Part shown: positions 19,321 to 26,380 of the stretch, piece by piece | Position numbering within the stretch: position 1 is the first letter of the stretch | Layout of the letters: every line of letters starts with the position of its first letter | NCBI RefSeq assembly: GCF_902364365.1 | Contig: NZ_CABJDN010000002.1 | Location: forward strand, 4,815-68,814 | Source of the DNA: Bacteroides intestinalis | GTDB taxonomy: Bacteria > Bacteroidota > Bacteroidia > Bacteroidales > Bacteroidaceae | Direction: 5' to 3' | Length of the DNA: 64,000 nucleotides | Notes under the pieces: generated by a model | Databases searched by the model: none | Seen by the model: the letters and a program-made list of their open reading frames with translations, nothing else | Told to the model about the DNA's origin: nothing | Translations under genes and position numbers: made by a program

Positions 19321-19337
19321 TATTGAATAATTTTAAA

Positions 19338-19371
19338 TTTACAGATGGGCATAGTTATGCCCATCTGTAAA
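19338..19371 (+). terminator. Hairpin terminator after tssBC
   Basis: A perfect inverted repeat, TTTACAGATGGGCATA and TATGCCCATCTGTAAA, lies 18 bases after the tssC stop. No long T run follows, so it may be bidirectional or an attenuator. It separates tssBC from the AT-rich cassette. Confidence 0.6.
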
Positions 19372-19432
19372 TCATTTATCAGGGTCATGTGTTGCTGAAA
19401 TTATATGTCTTATTATTGAAATCTTTACTTAT

Positions 19433-20047
19433 ATGAAACTCCGAGATGTGGATATTATTATTTCTGGTACAAAAACTGGGGATACCTATTATGCAAAATC
19501 TTATCCATGCAGTGATATGGATAAGAATAGCAAAATAGAGCTCTATGGAGTCCCTGTATATTATGTCTATATCAAAGGTACTGATGATAAAGGTCAAAGT
19601 GTAAAATATACATGGAAAGCATTACGCTTCATGCCGTATTATAACCCACCAAATTTTAGTTCTTATAAAACAATTGGATGGGTTAATAGTGGCTTGCATA
19701 AGCTCAATAGGCAGCCTGCACCAGAATATAAAAAAGCCTATGAGGTACATAATACATATTCTCAACATAATGGTGCAATAGTTCTAAAAGGAACTTTTTA
19801 CATTCACGCTGGTCCTGAAGATCTTACTCATATTGGATGGGGAGCAGCAGGGTGCGTTGAAATAATAGGAAGTTTTAGTGAGTTTAAAGATCAAGTAAAA
19901 GAATTATCGGGGTCAACTCAAGTTGATGCGGATAGTGCAATTTCTGAATTAGTTTTTTATAAAAAACTTTATATAGAAATTGAATATGCTACTCCACCCA
20001 ATATTAAAGCGAATTTTTATAAAGAAGTTAGTATAAAAAGGAGATAA
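19433..20047 (+). CDS. Candidate T6SS effector, L,D-transpeptidase-like
   Basis: This is a 204-residue protein with no signal peptide, as expected for cargo of a T6SS. Around residues 121-145 it reads TFYIHAGPEDLTHIGW then GAAGCVEI: His125 and Cys141, 16 residues apart, before a hydrophobic strand. This recalls the His...(S/T)-x-G-Cys active site of YkuD L,D-transpeptidases and of the related Tlde1/DUF2778 T6SS effectors, although the usual S/T-H-G-C reads A-A-G-C here. The gene is far more AT-rich than tssB/tssC and is followed 5 bases later by a gene for a secreted protein. Together this suggests a peptidoglycan-targeting effector with its immunity protein. The family assignment is inference. 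Confidence 0.6.
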   Translation: MKLRDVDIIISGTKTGDTYYAKSYPCSDMDKNSKIELYGVPVYYVYIKGTDDKGQSVKYTWKALRFMPYYNPPNFSSYKTIGWVNSGLHKLNRQPAPEYKKAYEVHNTYSQHNGAIVLKGTFYIHAGPEDLTHIGWGAAGCVEIIGSFSEFKDQVKELSGSTQVDADSAISELVFYKKLYIEIEYATPPNIKANFYKEVSIKRR

Positions 20048-20052
20048 GATTT

Positions 20053-20628
20053 ATGTGTAACATAAAATATATACTATGTACTATATTTTGTATGTGTGCA
20101 TATCTTCATGCTGCTGCAATCTGTAGCGATAGTATATCTGATAAGTTTTCATATAAGGTACTTGAAAATTTCAATTATTGTTGGGATAATAATAATATTG
20201 TCTATGAGGATACTAATTCCAAAGATACTGCTTTATTTGTCTCGTCTCATAAATACATAATCTCTCCTATTTTAAACGCTTTTTGTAATAATGTGAACGA
20301 ACAGACAGAGTTGGCTAAGATCGGATATTGTTGTAAGCATTATCTCATTAAAGTCCCAAATAAATCAAAGAAAAATATACAATATTACTCTATAGAAATC
20401 AATATTCTATCTAATATAAAGAGTCATGCCCCCATAACCTCAAAAATAGAAGAATTAAAAAAACAGGACTATGCGATTATTGATATTATATCAGAGGCTC
20501 CTGTTATGTGTCTTGTTTTTGTGGAAGCTGATTATTTAGTAGCCGTAACTTATAATATGTTCTATGATTTTGATGATGTATTATCCTTTTCGAAATTCTT
20601 TGTAAAAGAACACTTCTCAACAAAATAA
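20053..20628 (+). CDS. Secreted partner of the candidate effector, probable immunity protein
   Basis: This is a 191-residue protein with a Cys-rich signal peptide (residues ~1-23, cut after HAAA) and a mature alpha/beta domain with several Cys. No membrane helix is seen after the signal, and no known domain is recognised. It begins 5 bases after the candidate effector stop, shares its low GC, and would work in the periplasm, where a cell-wall-targeting toxin must be neutralised. The immunity role is inferred from pairing, export and size only. Confidence 0.55.
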   Translation: MCNIKYILCTIFCMCAYLHAAAICSDSISDKFSYKVLENFNYCWDNNNIVYEDTNSKDTALFVSSHKYIISPILNAFCNNVNEQTELAKIGYCCKHYLIKVPNKSKKNIQYYSIEINILSNIKSHAPITSKIEELKKQDYAIIDIISEAPVMCLVFVEADYLVAVTYNMFYDFDDVLSFSKFFVKEHFSTK

Positions 20629-21004
20629 TAAGATGTCATTACACAGTGAATATAAAACGTAATACATCCTCTTTCAAAGAAAAAATAGAGTTTCATTTTT
20701 CGATATATAATGCTTCTTCATTCTTATAATTCTCACATGAATAATCCAACATGAAGTTTTCTTTATATGAAATCATTAGGGTCTCATTTAAATTGACTTC
20801 TCTTATCGCAACCGGAAACTATCAGGGATTTAATGTAGATGTGCAGCAAGTTTTCTTCGTGTAGTGAGTGTTCTTTTTTCAAATTGGAGATTTTCCTATA
20901 ATATAGCAATAAATAAGTAAATTAATACGTCTATTATTGAAATGCAAATTTATTGGTAAACGTAGTTTTTATATTCTGTCTATTGTTTGTAAAGCATAAA
21001 AATG
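20629..21004. other. AT-rich stretch, no intact gene
   Basis: Apart from the short minus-strand frame at 20693-20818 and the start of the tetR promoter, nothing coding is seen. It forms the border between the effector cassette and the regulator. Confidence 0.5.
20693..20818 (-). pseudogene. Short minus-strand frame, possible gene remnant
   Basis: Between two stops there are 41 open codons reading protein-like sequence (VNLNETLMISYKENFMLDYS, later NYKNEEALYIEK) with no good start. It could be the tail of a decayed gene left from an earlier cassette; chance in AT-rich DNA is possible. Confidence 0.25.
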
Positions 21005-21012
21005 TATATTTG
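20982..21012 (+). promoter_or_regulatory. Promoter upstream of small ORF and tetR-type gene
   Basis: TATATTTG (21005-21012) is a full -7 match, with ATTG (20982-20985) 19 bases before it as a 3-of-4 -33 match. The leader to the regulator start is about 180 bases. Confidence 0.5.
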
Positions 21013-21043
21013 CAACAGACCCAATTGCTCTATATCAAAACAA

Positions 21044-21136
21044 ATGAAAAGAGAATGGAATAGCTGTATAAATACTTACAGCCTACCTTGGGATATTATC
21101 GTCAATTCAGAAAAGAAGAAGTTTATCGAAAGCTAA
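21044..21136 (+). CDS. Small ORF (30 codons) in the regulator leader
   Basis: The frame runs from ATG to TAA and reads MKREWNSCINTYSLPWDIIV then NSEKKKFIES. It starts ~25 bases downstream of the expected transcription start and ends 62 bases before the regulator. It could be a leader peptide or a small protein. There is no strong ribosome site, and length alone does not prove it is coding. Confidence 0.3.
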   Translation: MKREWNSCINTYSLPWDIIVNSEKKKFIES

Positions 21137-21197
21137 AATAAAAATATTTCCTTTTACTGATTTTTGCAGATTTATTTTTATAACATACTATATAATA

Positions 21198-21974
21198 GTG
21201 AAACAGAAAGAAAAGAAAGCTCGAAATAGGAGGACAAATGAACAAATAGACAAGGAGGTAATATCCGAACTTGAAAAGCTTGTAGCTGAATATGGTTTTG
21301 GTAATGTCAATTTGAGTGCATTGATGAAAGCTGCAAACATAGAAGCTAATGTGTTTTATAGAAGATACGGCTCAATGGAAAACCTTTACGACAGGCTTGC
21401 CAAGCAGTATGATTTCTGGATCAATGATACTATTGACGTTTCCAGCCTGAACATATTGGGACCTAAAAAGTTTTTTGCGGAAACATTCAAGACCCTTTAT
21501 AGGAACTTGTCTGATAACACTGTAATGCAAAAGTTGTTACTTTATGAAATGTCGGTTATTAATGAAACGACAAAGAGAACAGCAGAAACACGGGATATTA
21601 TGAATCTAAATTTGATTGCGTTTTATGACAATCTGTTTAAACCGGCGAAAATCAATATTAAAGCTATTATGGCGAATCTGATTGGAGGAATTTATTATCT
21701 GATACTTCATAGGAGGTGTGCGAAAACCTGTACAATAGATTTTAGTACTCAAGAAGGGGAAAAGGTCTTTTTCGAATGGATAGATTTTCTAACAGATGCC
21801 ATTTTTGACAAACTGGAAGCGTATGAAAGGAATAGAAAAGCAGCTCAAGAAATGTTATCAGACGGCATAAGTGAGTTTAAAATATGTAAATACATGGGCA
21901 TCAATAAAAATGACTTAAAAATGTTACTTTCAAATAGCCATAGAAATTCACGAGAACTTTCAAAGGAAAGCTAA
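21198..21974 (+). CDS. TetR/AcrR-family regulator
   Basis: This 258-residue protein starts at GTG (no ATG fits better). The N-terminal TetR helix-turn-helix covers about residues 15-65 (NVNLSALMKAANIEANVFYRRYGSMENLYDRL, which holds the S/N-x-x-x-L-x-x-x-A-x-I...F-Y-x-x-Y-x-S-x-E-x-L pattern). A helical ligand domain extends to ~215, and an unusual C-terminal extension (about 220-258) ends in a second HTH-like stretch (GISEFKICKYMGINKNDLKM). It sits next to the T6SS genes and may control them or those of the host; I recall reports that gaining a T6SS ICE can silence a resident T6SS, but the link to this gene is inference. Confidence 0.75.
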   Translation: MKQKEKKARNRRTNEQIDKEVISELEKLVAEYGFGNVNLSALMKAANIEANVFYRRYGSMENLYDRLAKQYDFWINDTIDVSSLNILGPKKFFAETFKTLYRNLSDNTVMQKLLLYEMSVINETTKRTAETRDIMNLNLIAFYDNLFKPAKINIKAIMANLIGGIYYLILHRRCAKTCTIDFSTQEGEKVFFEWIDFLTDAIFDKLEAYERNRKAAQEMLSDGISEFKICKYMGINKNDLKMLLSNSHRNSRELSKES

Positions 21975-22758
21975 AAATTTTATTTATAGTACATATCATA
22001 TTGATAAGTAGAATACCATAAAATATTCGCAAAGCTCCATTGCTGCGTAAATCCCTATCCGGATACTTTGTATTAATAGCGGTCATTATCTGTATGGCCG
22101 TCGTGTGTATCTATGAACATATAAGTGATTATGGACTTAATAGTCTAATCAGGTCATTGGAGCAAGGGGTATTTGACGTTAGCTATTGTCGGTTACTTTT
22201 ATAATTTTTTTCTATATCCCTCTGTATAAGGACTGATAGGCTGCTACAAGAAAAATCTGACACGCTTTGTGTAGCGCGTTACATAAAATGCGTCAAGTTA
22301 TTTTTCAAAGGGTACACGAACAGACTTGAAATTGCGGATAATGATATAACTATATCACTATTCACAGTTTCAAGGTAGTCTTTGGAGCTTAGTCCTGCAT
22401 GTCCGTTCTCCTGTTTTATTATTCCCTGCTTTAGCGTTTTCTATTCCTTTTTTATATACTTCTATTTATCGCTTTTCTGCTGCCGTGCAACCTGCCGTGG
22501 ATTGAATTTTTCCGCGAAGGTAATCGCCAGTCCCAGTCGTGTCAATGCCGGCATTCAGCCGCAAGTGAAGCGCAAAAATCTTCCTCTCCGCTGGTGAGCG
22601 TATTTTTCCTCTTCAGCCTTGCCAGATTGTTCCTGCCGCCTTTGGATGCAGAAAAAATCATCCCGGAGGTCGCAAACAGGCCGAACAGAGGGAAATAAAG
22701 AATATTTATAAACTAAGGTAACGGTAGGATTAACCACCTGCCACAAAAAGAATTTATT
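21975..22758. other. Long intergenic region upstream of ssb
   Basis: These ~780 bases have no intact gene. They contain a decayed membrane-protein frame (22022-22204) and a C/T-rich leader (about 22400-22700). The leader ends in CCGAACAGAGGGAAATAAA (22681-22699), the same ending seen before parB and the 28.6-kb gene. Confidence 0.5.
22022..22204 (+). pseudogene. Remnant of a membrane protein, possibly a sensor kinase start
   Basis: Sixty open codons read NIRKAPLLRKSLSGYFVLIA then VIICMAVVCIYEHIS and stop. A basic stretch followed by a membrane helix is the usual start of a sensor kinase or similar protein, but there is no ATG before the helix and no continuation. Probably a fragment. Confidence 0.3.
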
Positions 22759-23172
22759 ATGTTATACGTTCACACAATTGGTCGCATTGGCAAGGATTGC
22801 CAGGTTATTACTGGAGCACACGGTTCATTCATTGCATTTGATATTGCGGTAGATGACTATTCACATGGAAACAGCATCACTACTTGGGTAAGGGTACGGA
22901 GTAAGAAAGAGAACCATATTCGACTATCCGAATATCTTACCAAAGGACGGTTACTGCTCATTGAAGGGACACTTTCAGCTTCACTGTGGAAGGATAAGGA
23001 TGAAAACTGTCAGATTCAACTATCCATTACGGCAGACGCATTGGAGTTCATCAATACCGGAAAGCGTGAGGGTACAACTTCAGAAGCAGAGAGTCCGACA
23101 GATGCCGCAAGTAATGTACCTGTACCACCGGTAGCTATGCCGCAAGAGGACAAGGAAGACTTGCCGTTCTGA
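22759..23172 (+). CDS. ssb: Single-stranded DNA-binding protein
   Basis: This is a 137-residue SSB. An OB-fold covers residues ~1-100 (MLYVHTIGRIGKDCQVI; later TWVRVRSKKENHIRLSEYL and KGRLLLIEGTLSASLWKD). A disordered S/T/P-rich tail ends in the acidic tip DKEDLPF used to recruit partners. ICE-borne SSBs protect transferred single strands and help replication in the recipient. It heads the plus-strand maintenance module and has a leader ending shared with two other operons. Confidence 0.92.
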   Translation: MLYVHTIGRIGKDCQVITGAHGSFIAFDIAVDDYSHGNSITTWVRVRSKKENHIRLSEYLTKGRLLLIEGTLSASLWKDKDENCQIQLSITADALEFINTGKREGTTSEAESPTDAASNVPVPPVAMPQEDKEDLPF

Positions 23173-23212
23173 TGATGTGCATATAGTATTGAACAACAAT
23201 AAATACTAAATG

Positions 23213-23368
23213 TAGTATTTACTAATTATAGTAAAGTAGGAAGTTAGTGAGTTACCTATTACTGAAAGTAGTATTTACTACATTTAGTCTATTAGTATTT
23301 TAGTATAGTAGTAAATACTAAAATACTCTTTTTAGTAAAATAGTATATACTAATTATAGTATTTACTA
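23213..23368 (+). repeat. Array of 12-bp palindromes (TAGTAWWTACTA) upstream of parA
   Basis: Copies lie at 23213-23224, 23269-23280, 23309-23320 (reverse form), 23341-23352 (perfect palindrome TAGTATATACTA) and 23357-23368, with more half-sites between. It overlaps the parA promoter, as expected for an autoregulatory operator and/or centromere of a ParA/RHH partition system. Confidence 0.7.
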
Positions 23369-23378
23369 AGAATAGTAT

Positions 23379-23386
23379 TATCTTTG
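23379..23386 (+). promoter_or_regulatory. parA -7 box
   Basis: TATCTTTG fits TAnnTTTG and lies 24 bases before the parA start, just after the last palindrome. No TTTG lies at the expected -33 distance. Confidence 0.45.
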
Positions 23387-23410
23387 TATCGCATATAAAG
23401 ACATCAAATT

Positions 23411-24166
23411 ATGACAAAAATTATAGCTGTTTTGAATCATAAGGGTGGGGTTGGCAAGACAACTACCACCATCAATCTTGCCGCTGCTTTGCGACAGAAG
23501 AAAAAGCGTGTACTGGCTATCGACATGGACGGGCAGGCAAATCTTACAGAATCGTGTGGTCTCTCCATTGAGGAAGAACAAACGGTGTATGGGGCAATGA
23601 GAGGTGAATATCCCTTACCGGTTATCGAACTGGAGAACGGACTTGCTGTTGTGCCGTCCTGTCTCGACCTGTCGGCGGCAGAATCCGAACTGATAAACGA
23701 GCCGGGACGTGAGTTGATACTGAAAGGTCTGATTACGAAGTTGCTTGACAGTCGGAAGTTTGACTACATCCTGATTGATTGTCCACCTTCACTGGGCTTG
23801 CTGACACTCAATGCCCTTACCACAGCGGACTTTCTGATTATTCCGGTGCAGGCACAATTCCTCGCCATGCGCGGAATGGCGAAGATTACAAGCGTAATTG
23901 AGATTGTCAAGGAACGCCTGAACCCGAACCTGAGTATTGGTGGCATTGTTATTACCCAGTTTGACAAGCGCAAGACACTCAACAAGAGCGTAGCTGAAAT
24001 TATCAATGACTCTTTCTGTGACAAAGTGTTCAAAACGCTTGTACGGGACAATGTGGCACTGGCCGAAGCTCCTATAAAGGGAAAGAACGTCTTTGAGTAC
24101 AATAAGAACTGCAATGGAGCCAAAGATTATATGGCTTTAGCACAAGAGGTTTTGAAATTAAAATAA
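23411..24166 (+). CDS. parA: ParA-type partition ATPase
   Basis: This 251-residue Walker-type ATPase has the deviant Walker A KGGVGKTT at residues 11-18. Its switch I region is L-A-I-D-M-D-G-Q-A-N-L (about 36-46), and Walker B is Y-I-L-I-D-C-P-P-S (about 118-126). It lacks an N-terminal HTH, so it is the short ParA type that pairs with a small RHH protein. It maintains circular ICE DNA or helps transfer, and is followed 6 bases later by the RHH gene. Confidence 0.92.
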   Translation: MTKIIAVLNHKGGVGKTTTTINLAAALRQKKKRVLAIDMDGQANLTESCGLSIEEEQTVYGAMRGEYPLPVIELENGLAVVPSCLDLSAAESELINEPGRELILKGLITKLLDSRKFDYILIDCPPSLGLLTLNALTTADFLIIPVQAQFLAMRGMAKITSVIEIVKERLNPNLSIGGIVITQFDKRKTLNKSVAEIINDSFCDKVFKTLVRDNVALAEAPIKGKNVFEYNKNCNGAKDYMALAQEVLKLK

Positions 24167-24172
24167 GACAAT

Positions 24173-24427
24173 ATGGGCAAGAGTGATTTATTGAAAGACA
24201 GTATGAAAAGCGGACTGGACGGATTGCTGTCATCCACGAAGAAATCTCCGCAAAAGAAGGAAGCCACACCACTTAAAACTGAAAAAGAGCCTGCGGTACA
24301 TTGCAATTTCGTTATCGACAAGAGTGTTCATACGCGTATGAAATTCCTTGCTATTGAGAAGAATATGTCATTGAGAGACATTGTAAATGAGGCGATGAAG
24401 GAGTATTTGGAAAAAAACGGTAAGTGA
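24173..24427 (+). CDS. Small ribbon-helix-helix partner of ParA
   Basis: This is an 84-residue protein with a basic, S/K-rich N-terminus (residues 1-38) and a C-terminal ribbon-helix-helix at about 43-82 (HCNFVIDKSVHTRMKFLAIE; then NMSLRDIVNEAMKEYLEKN). Such proteins bind operator/centromere repeats and stimulate ParA; the 12-bp palindromes upstream of parA are the obvious target. It lies 6 bases after parA and ends inside a terminator hairpin. Confidence 0.8.
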   Translation: MGKSDLLKDSMKSGLDGLLSSTKKSPQKKEATPLKTEKEPAVHCNFVIDKSVHTRMKFLAIEKNMSLRDIVNEAMKEYLEKNGK

Positions 24428-24454
24428 GGGTATGTTCCTCGCTTACCGTTCTTT
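24417..24454 (+). terminator. Terminator of parA-RHH
   Basis: A stem ACGGTAAGTGAGG / CCTCGCTTACCGT (one G-U pair) with a 7-base loop is followed by TCTTTT. The stem includes the stop codon of the RHH gene. Confidence 0.8.
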
Positions 24455-24497
24455 TAAATCTGTGACTTCTGTTAGTACGTTATGCCGATATGTATTG

Positions 24498-25817
24498 CTA
24501 CATATCAGTCATTGACAACCCTTTGTATGACAGGGAATAACCTTTGAACTCTCCCGTTGCACGCATGAAAGCGGCTGCTTTCGCTTCCAGTTTTTCCATG
24601 TCGATATTTTCGGCCTTGCGTTTGACTTCGAAAAATGTCGCCGTATCGTCCAGTTCGTTTTCAGCTACTATGTCTATTTCGTTCTCACCCTTGCGGTCCC
24701 ACCAGCCTCCGATACGCGTATAGACTTGCCGTTCTATCAGTACACGCTTAAAGTAACGTTCAAGCATCAGACCGCTGAAAGTTTCATAATCCCGACCTAT
24801 AATCATCTTCACACTTCCATAGTTCTCTATCTCCAGCATATAGCTGTACTTGTAGATGAAGCGGAACCAGAACGTGAAAAAATTATCCTCGATGACATAC
24901 CGGACATTCTTGGCGGAACTCTTCTCGAACAGCGGTTGCTTCTTCGATATGATTTCGTATTCTTTTTCCAGCTTGGTAAGATAACCGCCGATTTCCTTGC
25001 CTACCACGTTTTCAATTTCCGAACGGGATGTTTTTCCTCGTGCAATGGCCGATAGTATGGAGAAATAGATTCCGTAATCCTTGCCGAACTCTTCGATAAG
25101 AATCGCTTTACCCTCGCCCAAAAATATGGAGTCGGCCTTTATAATCTGGTCGAGCATAGTCGTTTTGGCTGTTGCTCCTGCATCCACGAGTAGTTGTACA
25201 TACTTCGCCACACCGCCCGTGAAAGCGTACAATGCCAGCAGATCTTCCGCCGTGTAGCCGGGGTTGTATTCCGAAAGAATATCTTTCAGAACAGTTGGGG
25301 TAAACGGACGCACAGTCATAAAGCGCGACTGCCGGTTATACAACGGCTCTTTCTTATCCTTGAATATCTTTGTCATCATGGAATAAATCGAACCACAGAC
25401 AATCAGGTTAATACGGGACTTCGGGCTGTATAGATCCCAGATGCGCTGCATATCGCTGAACACCGATTTGTTCACACGGAAAAACTCCTGGAACTCGTCG
25501 ATAAAGAGTGTGATGGGACGTTCTGCCGAAAGTTTCATCAGGTACTCGAACACATCGGTAAAGTGCTCGGCCCGCCCCATGGTTGGGACTCCCAACTTGT
25601 TCTCTATTTCAAGCCGGTAGTCCTCACACAAATCGCCTTCGGCTTTCCGGGCAACAAAGAAATAGAGAATCGGTTCGTCCTCGTATGCCTTCCACACGAG
25701 TGATGTCTTACCGATACGGCGACGTCCCGTTACCACTGTAAACTGAGCATTGTTTTTGGCCATTTCGCGAATCTTGCGAAGAGAGGCTATTTCTTCTGTC
25801 CTGTCAAAAAATCTCAT
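24498..25817 (-). CDS. AAA ATPase of the ATPase_2/DUF234 type
   Basis: The preferred start is the ATG at 25817 (MRFFDRTEEIASLRKI, preceded by AAGGATAAGGAT). An upstream ATG at 25910 would add 31 residues encoded by a 15-bp tandem repeat (SETDV units) and is less likely. The protein is ~439 residues, with Walker A GRRRIGKT near residue 31, Walker B ITLFIDEFQEF near 105, and a C-terminal nuclease-like DUF234 domain (IDIVAENE, then FFEVKRKAE). This family is common and often single in Bacteroidales; its role is unclear, with a part in defence or DNA handling being a guess. It is inserted, opposite in strand, between parA-RHH and parB. Confidence 0.75.
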   Translation of the reverse strand: MRFFDRTEEIASLRKIREMAKNNAQFTVVTGRRRIGKTSLVWKAYEDEPILYFFVARKAEGDLCEDYRLEIENKLGVPTMGRAEHFTDVFEYLMKLSAERPITLFIDEFQEFFRVNKSVFSDMQRIWDLYSPKSRINLIVCGSIYSMMTKIFKDKKEPLYNRQSRFMTVRPFTPTVLKDILSEYNPGYTAEDLLALYAFTGGVAKYVQLLVDAGATAKTTMLDQIIKADSIFLGEGKAILIEEFGKDYGIYFSILSAIARGKTSRSEIENVVGKEIGGYLTKLEKEYEIISKKQPLFEKSSAKNVRYVIEDNFFTFWFRFIYKYSYMLEIENYGSVKMIIGRDYETFSGLMLERYFKRVLIERQVYTRIGGWWDRKGENEIDIVAENELDDTATFFEVKRKAENIDMEKLEAKAAAFMRATGEFKGYSLSYKGLSMTDM

Positions 25818-25839
25818 ATCCTTATCCTTTTTTATTGCT

Positions 25840-25890
25840 GTTTCCGAAACGTCTGTTTCCGAAACGTCTGTTTCCGAAACGGCTGTTTCG
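25840..25890. repeat. Three tandem 15-bp units with palindrome GTTTCCGAAAC
   Basis: The 11-bp palindrome GTTTCCGAAAC occurs at 25840-25850, 25855-25865 and 25870-25880, with a half copy at 25885. The spacing is exactly 15 bases. It lies 22 bases upstream of the preferred start of the ATPase. Confidence 0.75.
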
Positions 25891-26380
25891 TTACTGCAAA
25901 AATAATGCAAATTTCTGGTAAAACAGGCAATTGATACAGATTTATTTAGCGAAATGGCTCAAAGGATTTTTATCTGGTAAGTTCCATTCCTGTTTTACAC
26001 CGTCTGGTCTTACGTCCTTCCGCTTGTCCCGTTGTATCGTTAATCATCCCTTTATAGTTCCATCCGTTTTACCATCCGCCTTTCAGCGTATTCTTCCTTT
26101 TCTATATTCTTTTAATGCCACTCATCCGGTCCATTCCTGCCATCACCGGTTGGTTTTCCAGACGCAAAGGTGGACTGCCGCGCTTGATTCCGTCGCTTTG
26201 AAGTGCATTTCCTATAAAATTCTTCCTTTCTGCGAAAGAGTAATTTTCCGGAAAAAGCGTCGGAAATCGCTTATTCGTCAGTCCTTGTAAAGCATCTGTA
26301 AATCCCAAGCGGTTCAGGCAGAAAAGAGAACCGAACAAAGGGAAAATAAAAAATTAAATATTAAAACCAATTAAATTTTT
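25891..26380. other. Intergenic region between the ATPase and parB
   Basis: No gene is seen. The first half is C/T-rich with no clear signal; the second half is the leader repeat (26146-26350) ending 30 bases before parB. Confidence 0.5.
26146..26350 (+). repeat. Leader repeat, copy 1 (before parB)
   Basis: About 205 bases nearly identical to 28409-28610. It ends with a hairpin CGGTTC (26310-26315) / GAACCG (26328-26333) whose loop differs between the copies, followed by CCGAACAAAGGG. An inner stem CTTTC-TGC-GAAAG is also kept. It probably acts as a promoter/leader RNA for parB. Confidence 0.75.

Noticed and set aside
23411-24166. Calling this ParA the Bacteroides TraA protein
   Set aside because: It is the short plasmid-type ParA with an RHH partner and lies outside and opposite to the tra operon.
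25840-25890. Short regular repeats that could suggest a CRISPR array
   Set aside because: The unit is 15 bp with almost no spacer and no variable spacers; it is a tandem palindrome, not CRISPR. The 22-bp repeat at 62869-62951 is rejected for the same reason.
25818-25910. N-terminal SETDV-repeat extension of the AAA ATPase
   Set aside because: It is encoded by the tandem palindromes; the ATG at 25817 has a better ribosome site and matches the usual family start.
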